NCBI RefSeq assembly: GCF_001907675.1
Contig: NZ_MPNT01000003.1
Coordinates: forward strand, 1-64,000
DNA length: 64,000 nucleotides
DNA from: Mycobacterium paraffinicum
Lineage (GTDB): Bacteria > Actinomycetota > Actinomycetes > Mycobacteriales > Mycobacteriaceae
Direction of reading: 5' to 3'
Shown here: in pieces, positions 50,621-59,803 of the stretch
Layout of the letters: each line of letters opens with the position of its first letter
Numbering within the stretch: position 1 is the first letter of the stretch
The notes under the pieces: generated by a model
What the model saw: the letters and a program-made list of their open reading frames with translations, nothing else
Told to the model about the DNA's origin: nothing
Databases searched by the model: none
Made by a program: the position numbers and the translations under genes

Positions 50621-51412
50621 CTAGATGATCTTCTGGGCCACGAGGTACTGGGAGATCTGGTTCCCGCCCTCGCCCTCGTCGGTGACCTTCTCACCCGCGG
50701 TCTTCGGCGGCTTCGGCGTCGACGACAGCACCGTCGACCCGGCGTTCTGAAGCCCGACCTCGTCGCTTTCGACCCCGATCTCGGCGAGGGTCAGCACCGT
50801 GACCTCTTTCTTCTTGGCGGCCATGATGCCCTTGAAGGACGGGAAGCGCGGCTCGTTGATCTTCTCGGTCACACTCACCACCGCGGGCAGCGACGCCTCG
50901 AGGGTGAACACACCGTCGTCGGTCTCCCGCTCGCCCGTGACCTTGCCGCCCTCGATCGACAGCTTGCGCAAGTGGGTCAGCTGCGGCAGGCCCAAGTACT
51001 CGGCGATGATCGCCGGCACCGCGCCACCGGAGCCGTCGGTCGACTCGTTCCCGGCGATGACCAGCTCGGTGCCCTCGATGGTGCCCAGCGCGCGCGCCAG
51101 CGCCCATGCGGTTTGCACCACGCAGGAGCCGTGCATGCCGTCGTCCTTGAGGTGGACGGCCTTGTCGGCTCCCATCGACAGTGCCTTGCGGATCGCCTCG
51201 GTGGCACGTTCGGGGCCGGCGGTCAGCACCGTGACCGACCCCTCGCCGCCCTCTCGCTCGCGGATCTGCAGGGCCTCTTCGACGGCGCGCTCGTTGATCT
51301 CGTCCAGCACTGCATCGGCGGCCTCGCGGTCCAGCGTGTAATCGCCGTCGTTCAGCTTGCGCTCGGACCAGGTGTCTGGGACCTGCTTGATCAGGACCAC
51401 GATGTTCGTCAT
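50621..51412 (-). CDS. etfB: Electron transfer flavoprotein beta subunit
   Basis: 263 residues with the AMP-binding ETF-beta signature (VLIKQVPDT; NESTDGSGGAVPAIIAEYLGLPQL; LPAVVSVTEKINEPRFPSFKGIMAAKKKEV). Partner of EtfA in the same operon. ATG at 51412. Bases 51413-51639 hold the divergent promoters and nothing else I recognise. Matches Rv3029c (fixA). Confidence 0.97.
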   Translation of the reverse strand: MTNIVVLIKQVPDTWSERKLNDGDYTLDREAADAVLDEINERAVEEALQIREREGGEGSVTVLTAGPERATEAIRKALSMGADKAVHLKDDGMHGSCVVQTAWALARALGTIEGTELVIAGNESTDGSGGAVPAIIAEYLGLPQLTHLRKLSIEGGKVTGERETDDGVFTLEASLPAVVSVTEKINEPRFPSFKGIMAAKKKEVTVLTLAEIGVESDEVGLQNAGSTVLSSTPKPPKTAGEKVTDEGEGGNQISQYLVAQKII

Positions 51413-51639
51413 GAGTGTGGTTCGTCCTCCTCGAAGGAGTCTCGCAGCAGTCGACCACGAGACTTTCAGTACGCGTTTCGCAGCGCACGGTCGTGTTACT
51501 ACTCGGTAACTTTGTGCAGCCTGCCTTCACACCATAGCGGGTGGTACTGCGGGTTCTTCCGGCGTGTCCGCCCTCCGTAACAGGGGGTGCCCCGTTCCCG
51601 GTTCGCGAATCCGACACTTCGCGTTAGCCTGCCTATGCG

Positions 51640-52446
51640 ATGAGCGCAACCGTCCCCGACGTCCCCTGGCACAGCCCCGGTGAACCTTCGCCGGCGGCTG
51701 ATCCCGTGCTGACGTTGACCGGTGAGCGCACCATCCCGGGCCTCGATGTCGAGAACTATTGGTTCCGCCGCCACGAGGTGGTTTACCAGCGGCTGGCCGG
51801 GCGCTGCGCGGGCCGCGAGGTGCTCGAGGCCGGCTGCGGCGAGGGGTACGGCGCGGACTTGATCGCCGCCGTCGCCCGCCGGGTCGTGGCCGTGGATTAC
51901 GACGAGGCCGCCGTGGCCCATGTGCGCAGCCGCTACCCCCGCGTCGAGGTGATGCAGGCCAACCTGGCGGCGCTGCCGCTGCCCGATGCTTCGGTGGATA
52001 TTGTGGTCAACTTCCAAGTCATCGAGCATCTGTGGGATCAGGCACAATTTGTCGCGGAGTGTGCGCGCGTGCTGCGTCGCGGCGGGTTGCTGATGGTGTC
52101 GACACCGAACCGGATCACCTTCTCGCCCGGCCGCGACACCCCGATCAACCCGTTCCACACTCGCGAGCTCAACGCCGCCGAGCTGACCGAGTTGCTGGTC
52201 GATGCGGGCTTCCGCGACGTGTCGATCAGCGGACTGTTCCACGGTCCGCGGCTGCGGGAGATGGACGCCCGCCACGGCGGCTCCATCATCGACGCGCAGA
52301 TCGAGCGGGCGGTCGCGGACGCGCCGTGGCCGCCGGAGCTGGTGGCCGACGTCGCCGCGGTGACGTGCGACGACTTCGACATCGAAAGCGGTCCCCGTGA
52401 CATCGACGACAGCCTGGACCTGATCGCGATCGCGGTGGCGCCGTGA
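51640..52446 (+). CDS. SAM-dependent methyltransferase of polymethylated polysaccharide synthesis
   Basis: 268 residues with a class I methyltransferase domain: motif I VLEAGCGEGYGADLI, acidic AVDYDEAAVAHVRSRYP and the post-motif INFQ-type segment VNFQVIEHLWD. The counterpart Rv3030 belongs to the methylglucose lipopolysaccharide (MGLP) cluster. ATG at 51640; TAGCCT lies nine bases upstream. Its stop overlaps the GH57 gene by four bases, so the three-gene run is one operon. Confidence 0.92.
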   Translation: MSATVPDVPWHSPGEPSPAADPVLTLTGERTIPGLDVENYWFRRHEVVYQRLAGRCAGREVLEAGCGEGYGADLIAAVARRVVAVDYDEAAVAHVRSRYPRVEVMQANLAALPLPDASVDIVVNFQVIEHLWDQAQFVAECARVLRRGGLLMVSTPNRITFSPGRDTPINPFHTRELNAAELTELLVDAGFRDVSISGLFHGPRLREMDARHGGSIIDAQIERAVADAPWPPELVADVAAVTCDDFDIESGPRDIDDSLDLIAIAVAP

Positions 52447-54035
52447 GCGATTCGCACGACCGGGTGCCCGGCATGTTCACCCTGGTCCTGCACACCCACC
52501 TGCCGTGGCTGGCCCATCATGGCCGGTGGCCGGTCGGCGAGGAGTGGCTCTACCAGTCGTGGGCGGCGGCCTATCTGCCGCTGATGCGGGTGCTGACCAC
52601 GCTGGCCGACGAGGACCGCCGTGGACTGATCACGCTCGGCGTCACCCCGGTGGTGAACGCGCAACTCGACGATCCCTACTGCCTGGACGGCATGCACCAC
52701 TGGCTGGCCAACTGGCGGCTGCGGGCCGCCGAGGCCGCCAGCGTTCGGTCCGCCGCGCGTTCGAAATCGGCCGACTACCCATCCTGCACGCCGGAAGCGT
52801 TGCGCACCTTGGGAATTCGAGAATGCGCCGAGGCTGACGGCGCGCTGGAGGATTTCGCCACCCGATGGCGGCACGGCGGTAGCCCGCTGCTGCGCGGCCT
52901 GGTCGACGCCGGCACGGTGGAGTTGCTCGGCGGCCCGCTGGCCCACCCCTTCCAGCCGCTGCTCGCGCCGCGCCTGCGCGAGTTCGCCCTGCGCGAGGGG
53001 CTGGCCGACGCGCAGTCGCGCCTCGGGGCGCGAAACGGGCGGGGCCCCAGCGGGATCTGGGCGCCCGAGTGCGCCTATGCCCCGGGCCTGGAACACGACT
53101 ATGCCGCAGCGGGTGTCACCCACTTCATGGTCGACGGGCCGTCGCTGCACGGCGACACCGCGCTGGGCCGGCCCGTCGGCGACACCGACGTCGTCGCGTT
53201 CGGACGCGACCTGCAGGTCAGCTACCGGGTGTGGTCACCCAAGTCCGGCTACCCCGGACACGCCGCCTACCGCGACTTCCACACCTACGACCACCTCACC
53301 GGGCTGAAGCCGGCCCGGGTCACCGGCCGCAACGTCCCGTCGGAGGCCAAGGCTCCGTACGATCCCGAGCGCGCCGACCACGCCGTCGACGTCCACGTCG
53401 CCGACTTCGTCGAGGTGGTCCGCAACCGGCTGGCCAGCGAATCCGAACGCATCGGGCGCCCCGCACACGTGGTCGCCGCCTTCGACACCGAGCTGTTCGG
53501 CCACTGGTGGTACGAGGGCCCGACGTGGCTGCAGCGGCTGCTGCGGGCCCTGCCCGCCGCCGGTGTGCGGGTGGGAACGCTGAGCGATGCCATCGCCGGC
53601 GGATTCGTCGGGCGCGCAGTCGCATTGCCGCCCAGTTCGTGGGGATCGGGCAAGGACTGGCAAGTGTGGGCCGGTGACAAGGTGGCCGATCTCGTCCAGC
53701 TCAACAATGAAGTGGTCGACACGGCGCTGAGCACCGTCGACAAGGCGCTGGCGCAGCGAGCCTCGCTGGACGGGCCGCTCCCCCGCGACCACGTCGCCGA
53801 TCAGATCCTGCGCGAGACCCTGCTCACCGTCTCCAGCGACTGGCCGTTCATGGTGAGCAAGGACTCGGCCGCCGACTACGCGCGCTACCGCGCTCACCTG
53901 CATGCGCACGCCACCCGCGAGATCGCCGGGGCGCTCGCGTCCGGGCGGCGGGACGCCGCTGGGCGCCTGGCCGAGGGATGGAATCGCGCCGACGGGCTGT
54001 TCGGCGCGCTGGACGCCCGCAGGCTGCCCCGATGA
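52443..54035 (+). CDS. GH57 alpha-glucan branching enzyme
   Basis: 530 residues of glycoside hydrolase family 57. The N-terminal LVLHTHLPW metal/substrate motif, nucleophile Glu in GIWAPECAY and acid Asp in AAFDTELFGHWWYEGP are visible, with the helical C-terminal domain of branching enzymes. The counterpart Rv3031 acts in methylglucose lipopolysaccharide synthesis. GTG at 52443 overlaps the methyltransferase stop. Confidence 0.93.
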   Translation: MSDSHDRVPGMFTLVLHTHLPWLAHHGRWPVGEEWLYQSWAAAYLPLMRVLTTLADEDRRGLITLGVTPVVNAQLDDPYCLDGMHHWLANWRLRAAEAASVRSAARSKSADYPSCTPEALRTLGIRECAEADGALEDFATRWRHGGSPLLRGLVDAGTVELLGGPLAHPFQPLLAPRLREFALREGLADAQSRLGARNGRGPSGIWAPECAYAPGLEHDYAAAGVTHFMVDGPSLHGDTALGRPVGDTDVVAFGRDLQVSYRVWSPKSGYPGHAAYRDFHTYDHLTGLKPARVTGRNVPSEAKAPYDPERADHAVDVHVADFVEVVRNRLASESERIGRPAHVVAAFDTELFGHWWYEGPTWLQRLLRALPAAGVRVGTLSDAIAGGFVGRAVALPPSSWGSGKDWQVWAGDKVADLVQLNNEVVDTALSTVDKALAQRASLDGPLPRDHVADQILRETLLTVSSDWPFMVSKDSAADYARYRAHLHAHATREIAGALASGRRDAAGRLAEGWNRADGLFGALDARRLPR

Positions 54036-54048
54036 GCGGGGCGGCCGC

Positions 54049-55293
54049 GTGAAGGTCCTGATGGTGTCGTGGGAGTACCCGCCGGTGGTGATCGGCGGGC
54101 TGGGCCGGCACGTGCATCACCTGTCGACGGCGCTGGCCGCGGCCGGGCACGAGGTCGTCGTGCTCTCCCGCCGCCCCACCGGCACGGACCCCAGCACGCA
54201 CCCGTCGTCCGACGAGGTGGTCGACGGCGTCCGGGTGATCGCCGCCGCCCAAGACCCGCACGAGTTCTCGTTCGGCACCGACATGATGGCCTGGACCCTG
54301 GCCATGGGCCATTCCATGACCCGCGAGGGCCTGTCCCTGAAGAAGCGGGGAACCAACCGGCCGTGGCGCCCCGACGTGGTGCACGCGCACGACTGGCTGG
54401 TGGCACATCCGGCGATCACGCTCGCGCAGTTCTTCGACGTACCAATGGTTTCCACCATCCACGCGACCGAGGCCGGACGGCACTCCGGCTGGGTGTCTGG
54501 CGCGATCAGTCGCCAGGTGCACGCCGTCGAGTCGTGGTTGGTGCGTGAATCCGATTCGCTGATCACCTGTTCGGCGTCGATGGCCGAGGAGATCACCGAA
54601 TTGTTCGGGCCCGGCCTGGCCGGAATCACAGTCATCCGCAACGGGATCGACGCCGCGCGCTGGCCGTTCGCCGAGCGCCGGCCGAGCACCGGTCCGGCCG
54701 AGCTGCTCTACCTCGGGCGGCTGGAGTACGAGAAGGGCGTGCATGACCTGATCGCCGCGCTGCCCCGCATCCGGCGCACCCATCCCGGGACCACCCTGAC
54801 CGTCGCCGGGGAGGGCACCCAGCAGCAGTGGCTCGTAGAGCAGGCCCGAAAGCATAGGGTGCTCAAGGCAATTCGGTTCGTCGGCCATCTCGGCCATGCC
54901 GAGCTGCTGGCGGTGCTGCACCGGGCCGACGCCGCGGTGCTGCCCAGCCACTACGAGCCGTTCGGGATCGTCGCGCTCGAAGCCGCCGCGGCGGGCACGC
55001 CGCTCGTCACGTCGAACATCGGGGGCCTGGGCGAGGCGGTGATCAACGGCCAGACCGGAGTCTCCTGTCCGCCTCGCGACGTCGCCCGGCTCGCCGCCGC
55101 GGTGCGGGCCGTGCTCGATGATCCGGACGCCGCGCAGCGGCGCGCCCGCGCCGCCCGCGAACGGCTCACCTCGGCGTTCGACTGGAAGACCGTGGCCGGG
55201 GAGACCGCGCAGGTGTATCTGGCCGCCAAGCGCGGCGAGCGGCAGCCACAGCCACGGATGCCCATCGCCGAACACGCCCTGCCCAACCGCTAG
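54049..55293 (+). CDS. Alpha-(1->4) glucosyltransferase of MGLP/glycogen synthesis
   Basis: 414 residues, GT-B fold, family GT4-like, the same length as Rv3032. The N-terminal acceptor loop is MVSWEYPPVVIGGLGRHVHHL and the C-terminal nucleotide-sugar motif is SHYEPFGIVALEAAAAGTPLV (EX7E). Rv3032 elongates the glucan of methylglucose lipopolysaccharide. GTG at 54049 agrees with that protein; the frame is open upstream inside the GH57 gene without homology. Thirteen bases after GH57. Confidence 0.94.
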   Translation: MKVLMVSWEYPPVVIGGLGRHVHHLSTALAAAGHEVVVLSRRPTGTDPSTHPSSDEVVDGVRVIAAAQDPHEFSFGTDMMAWTLAMGHSMTREGLSLKKRGTNRPWRPDVVHAHDWLVAHPAITLAQFFDVPMVSTIHATEAGRHSGWVSGAISRQVHAVESWLVRESDSLITCSASMAEEITELFGPGLAGITVIRNGIDAARWPFAERRPSTGPAELLYLGRLEYEKGVHDLIAALPRIRRTHPGTTLTVAGEGTQQQWLVEQARKHRVLKAIRFVGHLGHAELLAVLHRADAAVLPSHYEPFGIVALEAAAAGTPLVTSNIGGLGEAVINGQTGVSCPPRDVARLAAAVRAVLDDPDAAQRRARAARERLTSAFDWKTVAGETAQVYLAAKRGERQPQPRMPIAEHALPNR

Positions 55294-55302
55294 CCTGCGG
55301 CA

Positions 55303-56658
55303 ATGGGGCTGGAATATTCGAGCGTGATCGACGCGCCGATCGGCGACGTGTTTGCCTGGCACGCCCGACCCGGCGCGTTCGCCCGGCTCTCGCCGCCGTG
55401 GCAGCCCATGCGGCTGGTCTCGGAGGCCGCCTCGCTCAAGGACGGGCGGGCCACGCTGGCGCTACCCGGCGGCCTGCGCTGGGTCGCCGTCCACCAGCCC
55501 GACTCCTACGACCCCCCGCGCCGCTTCGTCGACGCCATCGGCGGCGACGGCCTGGCCACACTACCCACCCGAATCGCCGTGCGCTGGCGGCACACCCACG
55601 ACTTCGAGGCCGTCGGCGACGGGCACACCCGGGTCATCGACCGGGTGGACACGCCGGTGCCCGGGTCGTTGCTGCGACCCATGTTCACCTACCGGCACCG
55701 TCAGCTGGCCGACGATCTGGCCGCCCACCGACTGGCCGCCGGCAACGGGCTGGCTCCGCTGACCGTCGCGGTCACTGGAGCGTCCGGGTTGGTGGGTTCG
55801 GCTTTGACGGCGTTCCTGACCACGGGCGGCCACCGCGTCATCCGGTTGGTGCGCCGCTCCCCGCGCGGCGACGACGAGCGACAATGGGATCCCGGCGACC
55901 CCGACCCGGCGCTGTTCGATCGCGTGGACGCCGTCATCCACCTGGCGGGCGCCTCGATCGCCGGCCGGTTCACCGACAAACATCGACACGCCATCCGCGA
56001 CAGCAGGATTGGCCCCACCCGCCGCCTCGCCGAGGCGCTGGGCCGCGCCTCGCACCGCCCCGCGGTGTTCGTCTCGGCGTCGGCGATCGGATACTACGGA
56101 TCGGACCGGGGCGACGACATCCTCACCGAGGACAGCGACCGGGGCGACGGTTTCCTCGCCGACGTGGTCGCCGACTGGGAGGCCGCGACCACGCCCGCGG
56201 AGCAGTCCGGGGTTCGCGTGGTGCGGGTGCGCACCGGGATCGTGCAATCACCGCGCGGCGGCACGCTGAAGCTGATGCGCCCGTTGTTCAGCGCCGGGCT
56301 GGGCGGCCGGCTGGGCGACGGCCGGCAATGGCTGTCGTGGATCGCAATCGACGACCTGGTCGACATCTACCACCGCGCGCTGTGGGATGGGGCGCTGTCG
56401 GGACCCGTGAACGCCGTTGCCCCGCAACCCGTCCGCAACAGCGAGTACACCGCGACGCTGGCGCGCGTCGTGCACCGGCCCGCGGTGTTGCCGGTGCCAT
56501 CGCTGGGACCGCGGGTGTTGCTCGGCGAGCAGGGCGCACGCGAACTCGCGTGCGCCAGCCAGCGAGTCCTTCCGCACAAGCTGAGCGCGGCCGGGCACCC
56601 GTTCCGCCAGCCGGACCTCGAGCAGGCCCTGCGCCACCTGCTCGGGCATGCCCGCTGA
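55303..56658 (+). CDS. TIGR01777 family epimerase with N-terminal SRPBCC domain
   Basis: 451 residues in two domains: a SRPBCC ligand-binding domain (about 1-150) and an extended short-chain dehydrogenase with TGASGLVG at 158-165, AVIHLAGASIAGRF and SASAIGYYGSDRGD. Homologues are called nucleoside-diphosphate sugar epimerases by fold only; the substrate is unknown. It is nine bases after the glucosyltransferase and may share its transcript. ATG at 55303. Confidence 0.88.
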   Translation: MGLEYSSVIDAPIGDVFAWHARPGAFARLSPPWQPMRLVSEAASLKDGRATLALPGGLRWVAVHQPDSYDPPRRFVDAIGGDGLATLPTRIAVRWRHTHDFEAVGDGHTRVIDRVDTPVPGSLLRPMFTYRHRQLADDLAAHRLAAGNGLAPLTVAVTGASGLVGSALTAFLTTGGHRVIRLVRRSPRGDDERQWDPGDPDPALFDRVDAVIHLAGASIAGRFTDKHRHAIRDSRIGPTRRLAEALGRASHRPAVFVSASAIGYYGSDRGDDILTEDSDRGDGFLADVVADWEAATTPAEQSGVRVVRVRTGIVQSPRGGTLKLMRPLFSAGLGGRLGDGRQWLSWIAIDDLVDIYHRALWDGALSGPVNAVAPQPVRNSEYTATLARVVHRPAVLPVPSLGPRVLLGEQGARELACASQRVLPHKLSAAGHPFRQPDLEQALRHLLGHAR

Positions 56659-56724
56659 ACAACCCATCGCGGCGTTGGGCACGGATCGGGTCACATTTAA
56701 CTAACTTAATGGTTCAATCACTTA

Positions 56725-57001
56725 ATGAACCCAGGTGCGCTGGCCCGGCGCGCCCGTCGGACCACCGCGATCGTGATCGGCATCGTCGCGCTGGCCGCGA
56801 TTGCGTTTGCGCCGCGCCCAGCCCGGGTACGAAGACCTGGTGTGCGGTCGCCCCAAGCCGGACAACGTCGCGGCGGTCTGGGCACTGACCCGCGGCTGGA
56901 TCGGCGACATGCTCGCGGGCACCAGCACACCCGACTTCTACCCGGGCGGAAGCTATTACACCGAACTCCTGGCGGCCGGCACGATCACCACACTGCCGTG
57001 A
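56725..57001 (+). pseudogene. Small secreted protein gene, probably frameshifted
   Basis: The frame from ATG at 56725 encodes a clear signal peptide (TTAIVIGIVALAAIAFA) and then loses sense. From about 56815 the next frame gives a convincing mature protein (QPGYEDLVCGRPKPDNVAAV, then ALTRGWIGDMLAG and GGSYYTELL) that ends at 57001. Removing one base near 56809-56815 would join them, placing a signal-peptidase site just before QPGYE. So this is either a decayed gene or a sequencing error. Upstream 56700-56731 is AT-rich with ggttca/tgaacc arms. The M. tuberculosis gene in this place (Rv3033) is also a predicted exported protein, but I cannot show homology. Bases 57002-57157 show nothing else. 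Confidence 0.55.
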
Positions 57002-57157
57002 CGAGTCAAGGCACCGGCCGAACGGTGAGCGGTCGGGCCGCCGCGTCGCGGCTGAGCCGCCTCGACGAACGACCGTGAATCCAACACTGGGCTTCTCGGA
57101 CGCGTATTGAAAGCCGTCGCCGGGCTGCGATCTGGTGTGCCAGGACACGGCGACCTA

Positions 57158-57835
57158 CTACTCCGCATCTCTGCCGTGACGGCTTCGCCGGTAGGCGCGG
57201 GCGCGCAGATCGGCGAGCCACCGCGGGTGCAGGTTCAGGCCCGGCGGCGTGTTGATCACGGGGTCGAACGACACGTCCGCCGCCCGTTCGGGGTCGACGA
57301 TCCCGGTCAGGGTCAGACGGCCCAACGGCGTGAAATCGCCGCTGCCACAAGCCTGGTCGAGCGACACTTCGATGCTGTCACGCTCGAGGCGGTCGCGCAC
57401 GCTGTCCAGCGACAGGCCGAGACCGTCGATCTTGCCGACGATCCGAGCCCTGAGCCACCAATCGGCTCCCTGATAGTGCAGCGGCATCAGCGTGGTCAGC
57501 GTCTGATCGCCCCACGAGATGGCCGGGCGCAGCGCCAACGCCCGGGACAGCAGTCCCGAGCCCGACGAGACGACCAGGATGTCCCATGGCCCGGTCCCCT
57601 GCGACGGTGTGACCCGGATGGCCAGGCCGATGAAGTCGGGCAGGGCACCGGGGGTGCCGCTGGCCTTCGACACCCGGGCGACAACCTCAGACGACGCAAT
57701 GGGCAGCCCCTCGCCCGCGGGGGCGACCCGTTCGATGCAGCCCTGCGCCAACACCCCGACCGGATGGAACAACCGTTTGCCCCGGATGGCGGAGCCCCAC
57801 TGGAAGGGCAACGCGACAAGATCGGAAACGCTCAC
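57158..57835 (-). CDS. Conserved actinobacterial protein of unknown function
   Basis: 225 residues from GTG at 57835 (TTG at 57862 is possible). I do not recognise a firm family. Segments such as RVSKASGTPGALPDFIGLAIRV and GPWDILVVSSG echo, weakly, the catalase fold (RFS, GFA, WDL patterns), but the heme Tyr and catalytic His/Asn are not found. The end HPRWLADLRARAYRRSRHGR is basic. Such genes are sometimes named phosphodiesterase without support. It is downstream of cysA by 57 bases on the same strand and may be read from the sulfate operon. Confidence 0.65.
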   Translation of the reverse strand: MSVSDLVALPFQWGSAIRGKRLFHPVGVLAQGCIERVAPAGEGLPIASSEVVARVSKASGTPGALPDFIGLAIRVTPSQGTGPWDILVVSSGSGLLSRALALRPAISWGDQTLTTLMPLHYQGADWWLRARIVGKIDGLGLSLDSVRDRLERDSIEVSLDQACGSGDFTPLGRLTLTGIVDPERAADVSFDPVINTPPGLNLHPRWLADLRARAYRRSRHGRDAE

Positions 57836-57891
57836 CGGCGGCGAATTCCCGTTTCCCCGCAACGGAAACGCGTCAAACGCTCCTTACTCGG

Positions 57892-58971
57892 TCACGCGGT
57901 GGTCAACCTGGTGTCGTCATGGTCAGCTCGGTCGGTCGGGCGGGCGGCCGGGTGGCCGATCGGCGGTACCCGAGTCGCCCGCACGTACACCGTGTCTCCG
58001 TCGCGCAGGGCCAGCGCTTCGGCGTCGCCGCGGGTGATCTGGGCGCTGAACGGTGCACCGCTGGCGGCGCTGGTCAGCTCGACCCGCACCTCGAACCCCA
58101 GCGTGACCACCCGGTCGACGGTGGCCGCCACGACGCCGACGGCTGCCGCGCTGCCGTCGCCGCCCGCGACCGCCATTTCGGGGTTGCGGCCTACGCGGAT
58201 GTCGTGCGGGCGGACGAGGGCGCCGTTGAGTTCCGACACCGCACCCAAGAACGACATGACGAACGGGTTCGACGGGGAGTCGTAAACGTCGCTCGGCGAC
58301 CCCACCTGCTCGATGCGGCCCTTGTTGAGCACCGCGATCCGATCCGCGACATCCAGCGCCTCCGTCTGGTCGTGGGTGACCAGCACGGTGGTGACGTGCA
58401 CCTCGTCGTGCAGGCGGCGCAGCCAGGCGCGCAGGTCTTCGCGCACCTTGGCGTCCAGGGCGCCGAACGGCTCGTCGAGCAGCAACACCTGCGGGTCGAC
58501 GGCCAACGCCCGGGCCAGCGCCATGCGTTGCCGCTGACCCCCCGAAAGCTGGTTGGGGTAGCGGCGGTGAAATCCGCTCAGCCCCACCACCTCCAGGAGG
58601 TAGTCGACCTTCTCCTTGATTTCGGCCTTGGGGCGTTTCCGGATCTTCAGCCCGTACGCGACGTTGTCGCGCACGGTCAGGTGCTTGAACGCCGCGTAGT
58701 GCTGAAACACGAATCCGATGCCGCGGCGTTGCGGCGGCACGTGCGTCACGTCGCGGCCGTGGATCGTGACCGTCCCGCTGTCCGGCTGGTCCAGGCCCGC
58801 GATCGTGCGCAACAGGGTCGACTTGCCCGAACCGCTGGGACCCAGTAGCGCCGTCAGCGACCCGGTGGGTACGACGAAGTCCACGTGATCCAGCGCGACG
58901 AAATCGCCGTAGCGCTTGTAGGCATCGCGCACCGTGATCGCGGGCGTCTCGGCACTGCCGGCCTGAGTCAT
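57892..58971 (-). CDS. cysA: Sulfate/thiosulfate ABC transporter ATP-binding protein
   Basis: 359 residues. Walker A GPSGSGKS, signature LSGGQRQ, Walker B VLLLDEP and the switch His in VTHDQ are intact, followed by a TOBE-type C-terminal domain ([16 protein letters not shown]). ATG at 58971 has AAGGAG six bases upstream; the longer frame to 58995 lacks support. Last gene of subI-cysT-cysW-cysA. Counterpart of Rv2397c. Confidence 0.96.
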   Translation of the reverse strand: MTQAGSAETPAITVRDAYKRYGDFVALDHVDFVVPTGSLTALLGPSGSGKSTLLRTIAGLDQPDSGTVTIHGRDVTHVPPQRRGIGFVFQHYAAFKHLTVRDNVAYGLKIRKRPKAEIKEKVDYLLEVVGLSGFHRRYPNQLSGGQRQRMALARALAVDPQVLLLDEPFGALDAKVREDLRAWLRRLHDEVHVTTVLVTHDQTEALDVADRIAVLNKGRIEQVGSPSDVYDSPSNPFVMSFLGAVSELNGALVRPHDIRVGRNPEMAVAGGDGSAAAVGVVAATVDRVVTLGFEVRVELTSAASGAPFSAQITRGDAEALALRDGDTVYVRATRVPPIGHPAARPTDRADHDDTRLTTA

Positions 58972-58984
58972 ATGTGTCTCCTTG

Positions 58985-59803
58985 TCACGCTTCAATTTTC
59001 GTGCGCGCCCGGCGCACCTGCAGAATTACCTTGACGATCAGGAACGTCACGGCGACGCCCATCATCAACGTCGACAGCGCGTAGGCGCCGTACTCCGCCC
59101 CCCGGTTGTACCGGTCGTTGACCAACAAGGTCAGCGTCTGTGATTCGCCCGGCAGATTCGACGACACCATGATCACGCCGCCGAATTCGCCGAGGGTACG
59201 CGCGGTGGTCAGCACGATCCCGTAGGTCAAGCCCCACCGAATCGACGGCAGCGTGATCCGCCAAAACGTCTGCCGCCACCTCGAACCCAGAGTGGCCGCC
59301 GCCAGCTCCTGCTCAATCCCCACCTCTTGGAGCACCGGCTGAACCTCGCGCACCACGAACGGGAGCGTGACGAAGATGCTGGCCAACACGATGCCGGGGA
59401 TGCTGAAGATGATCGTGATGCCGAGATCTTTTTCGACGAACCCCAACACCCCGGCCGAGCCCCACAGCACGATCAGGGCCACGCCCACGATGATCGGTGA
59501 GACGGCGAACGGCAGGTCGACGACCGTCTGCAGCACGCCCCGACCACGGAATCTGCTGCGGGCCAACAGGAGTGCGACAAGCACACCGAAGATCACATTC
59601 AGCGGAACGACTATGGCCACCACGAGCAACGACAGCTGCAGCGCCGAAATCGCCGCCGGCGTAGTCACCCAGTCGTAGAACTGATTCCAACCGGGCCGAA
59701 AGGTCCGCCATACGATGATTGCCACCGGAGCGATCAGCATCACGCCCAGGTACGTCAGCACCGCGAATCGAGTCAGGTAGCGGCCCCAGCTCACCTGGCT
59801 CAC
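58985..59803 (-). CDS. cysW: Sulfate ABC transporter permease CysW
   Basis: 272 residues with six membrane segments and the EAA-type coupling loop [26 protein letters not shown] at 59803 overlaps the cysT stop (GTGA). Pairs with CysT in the membrane. Counterpart of Rv2398c. Confidence 0.96.
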   Translation of the reverse strand: MSQVSWGRYLTRFAVLTYLGVMLIAPVAIIVWRTFRPGWNQFYDWVTTPAAISALQLSLLVVAIVVPLNVIFGVLVALLLARSRFRGRGVLQTVVDLPFAVSPIIVGVALIVLWGSAGVLGFVEKDLGITIIFSIPGIVLASIFVTLPFVVREVQPVLQEVGIEQELAAATLGSRWRQTFWRITLPSIRWGLTYGIVLTTARTLGEFGGVIMVSSNLPGESQTLTLLVNDRYNRGAEYGAYALSTLMMGVAVTFLIVKVILQVRRARTKIEA

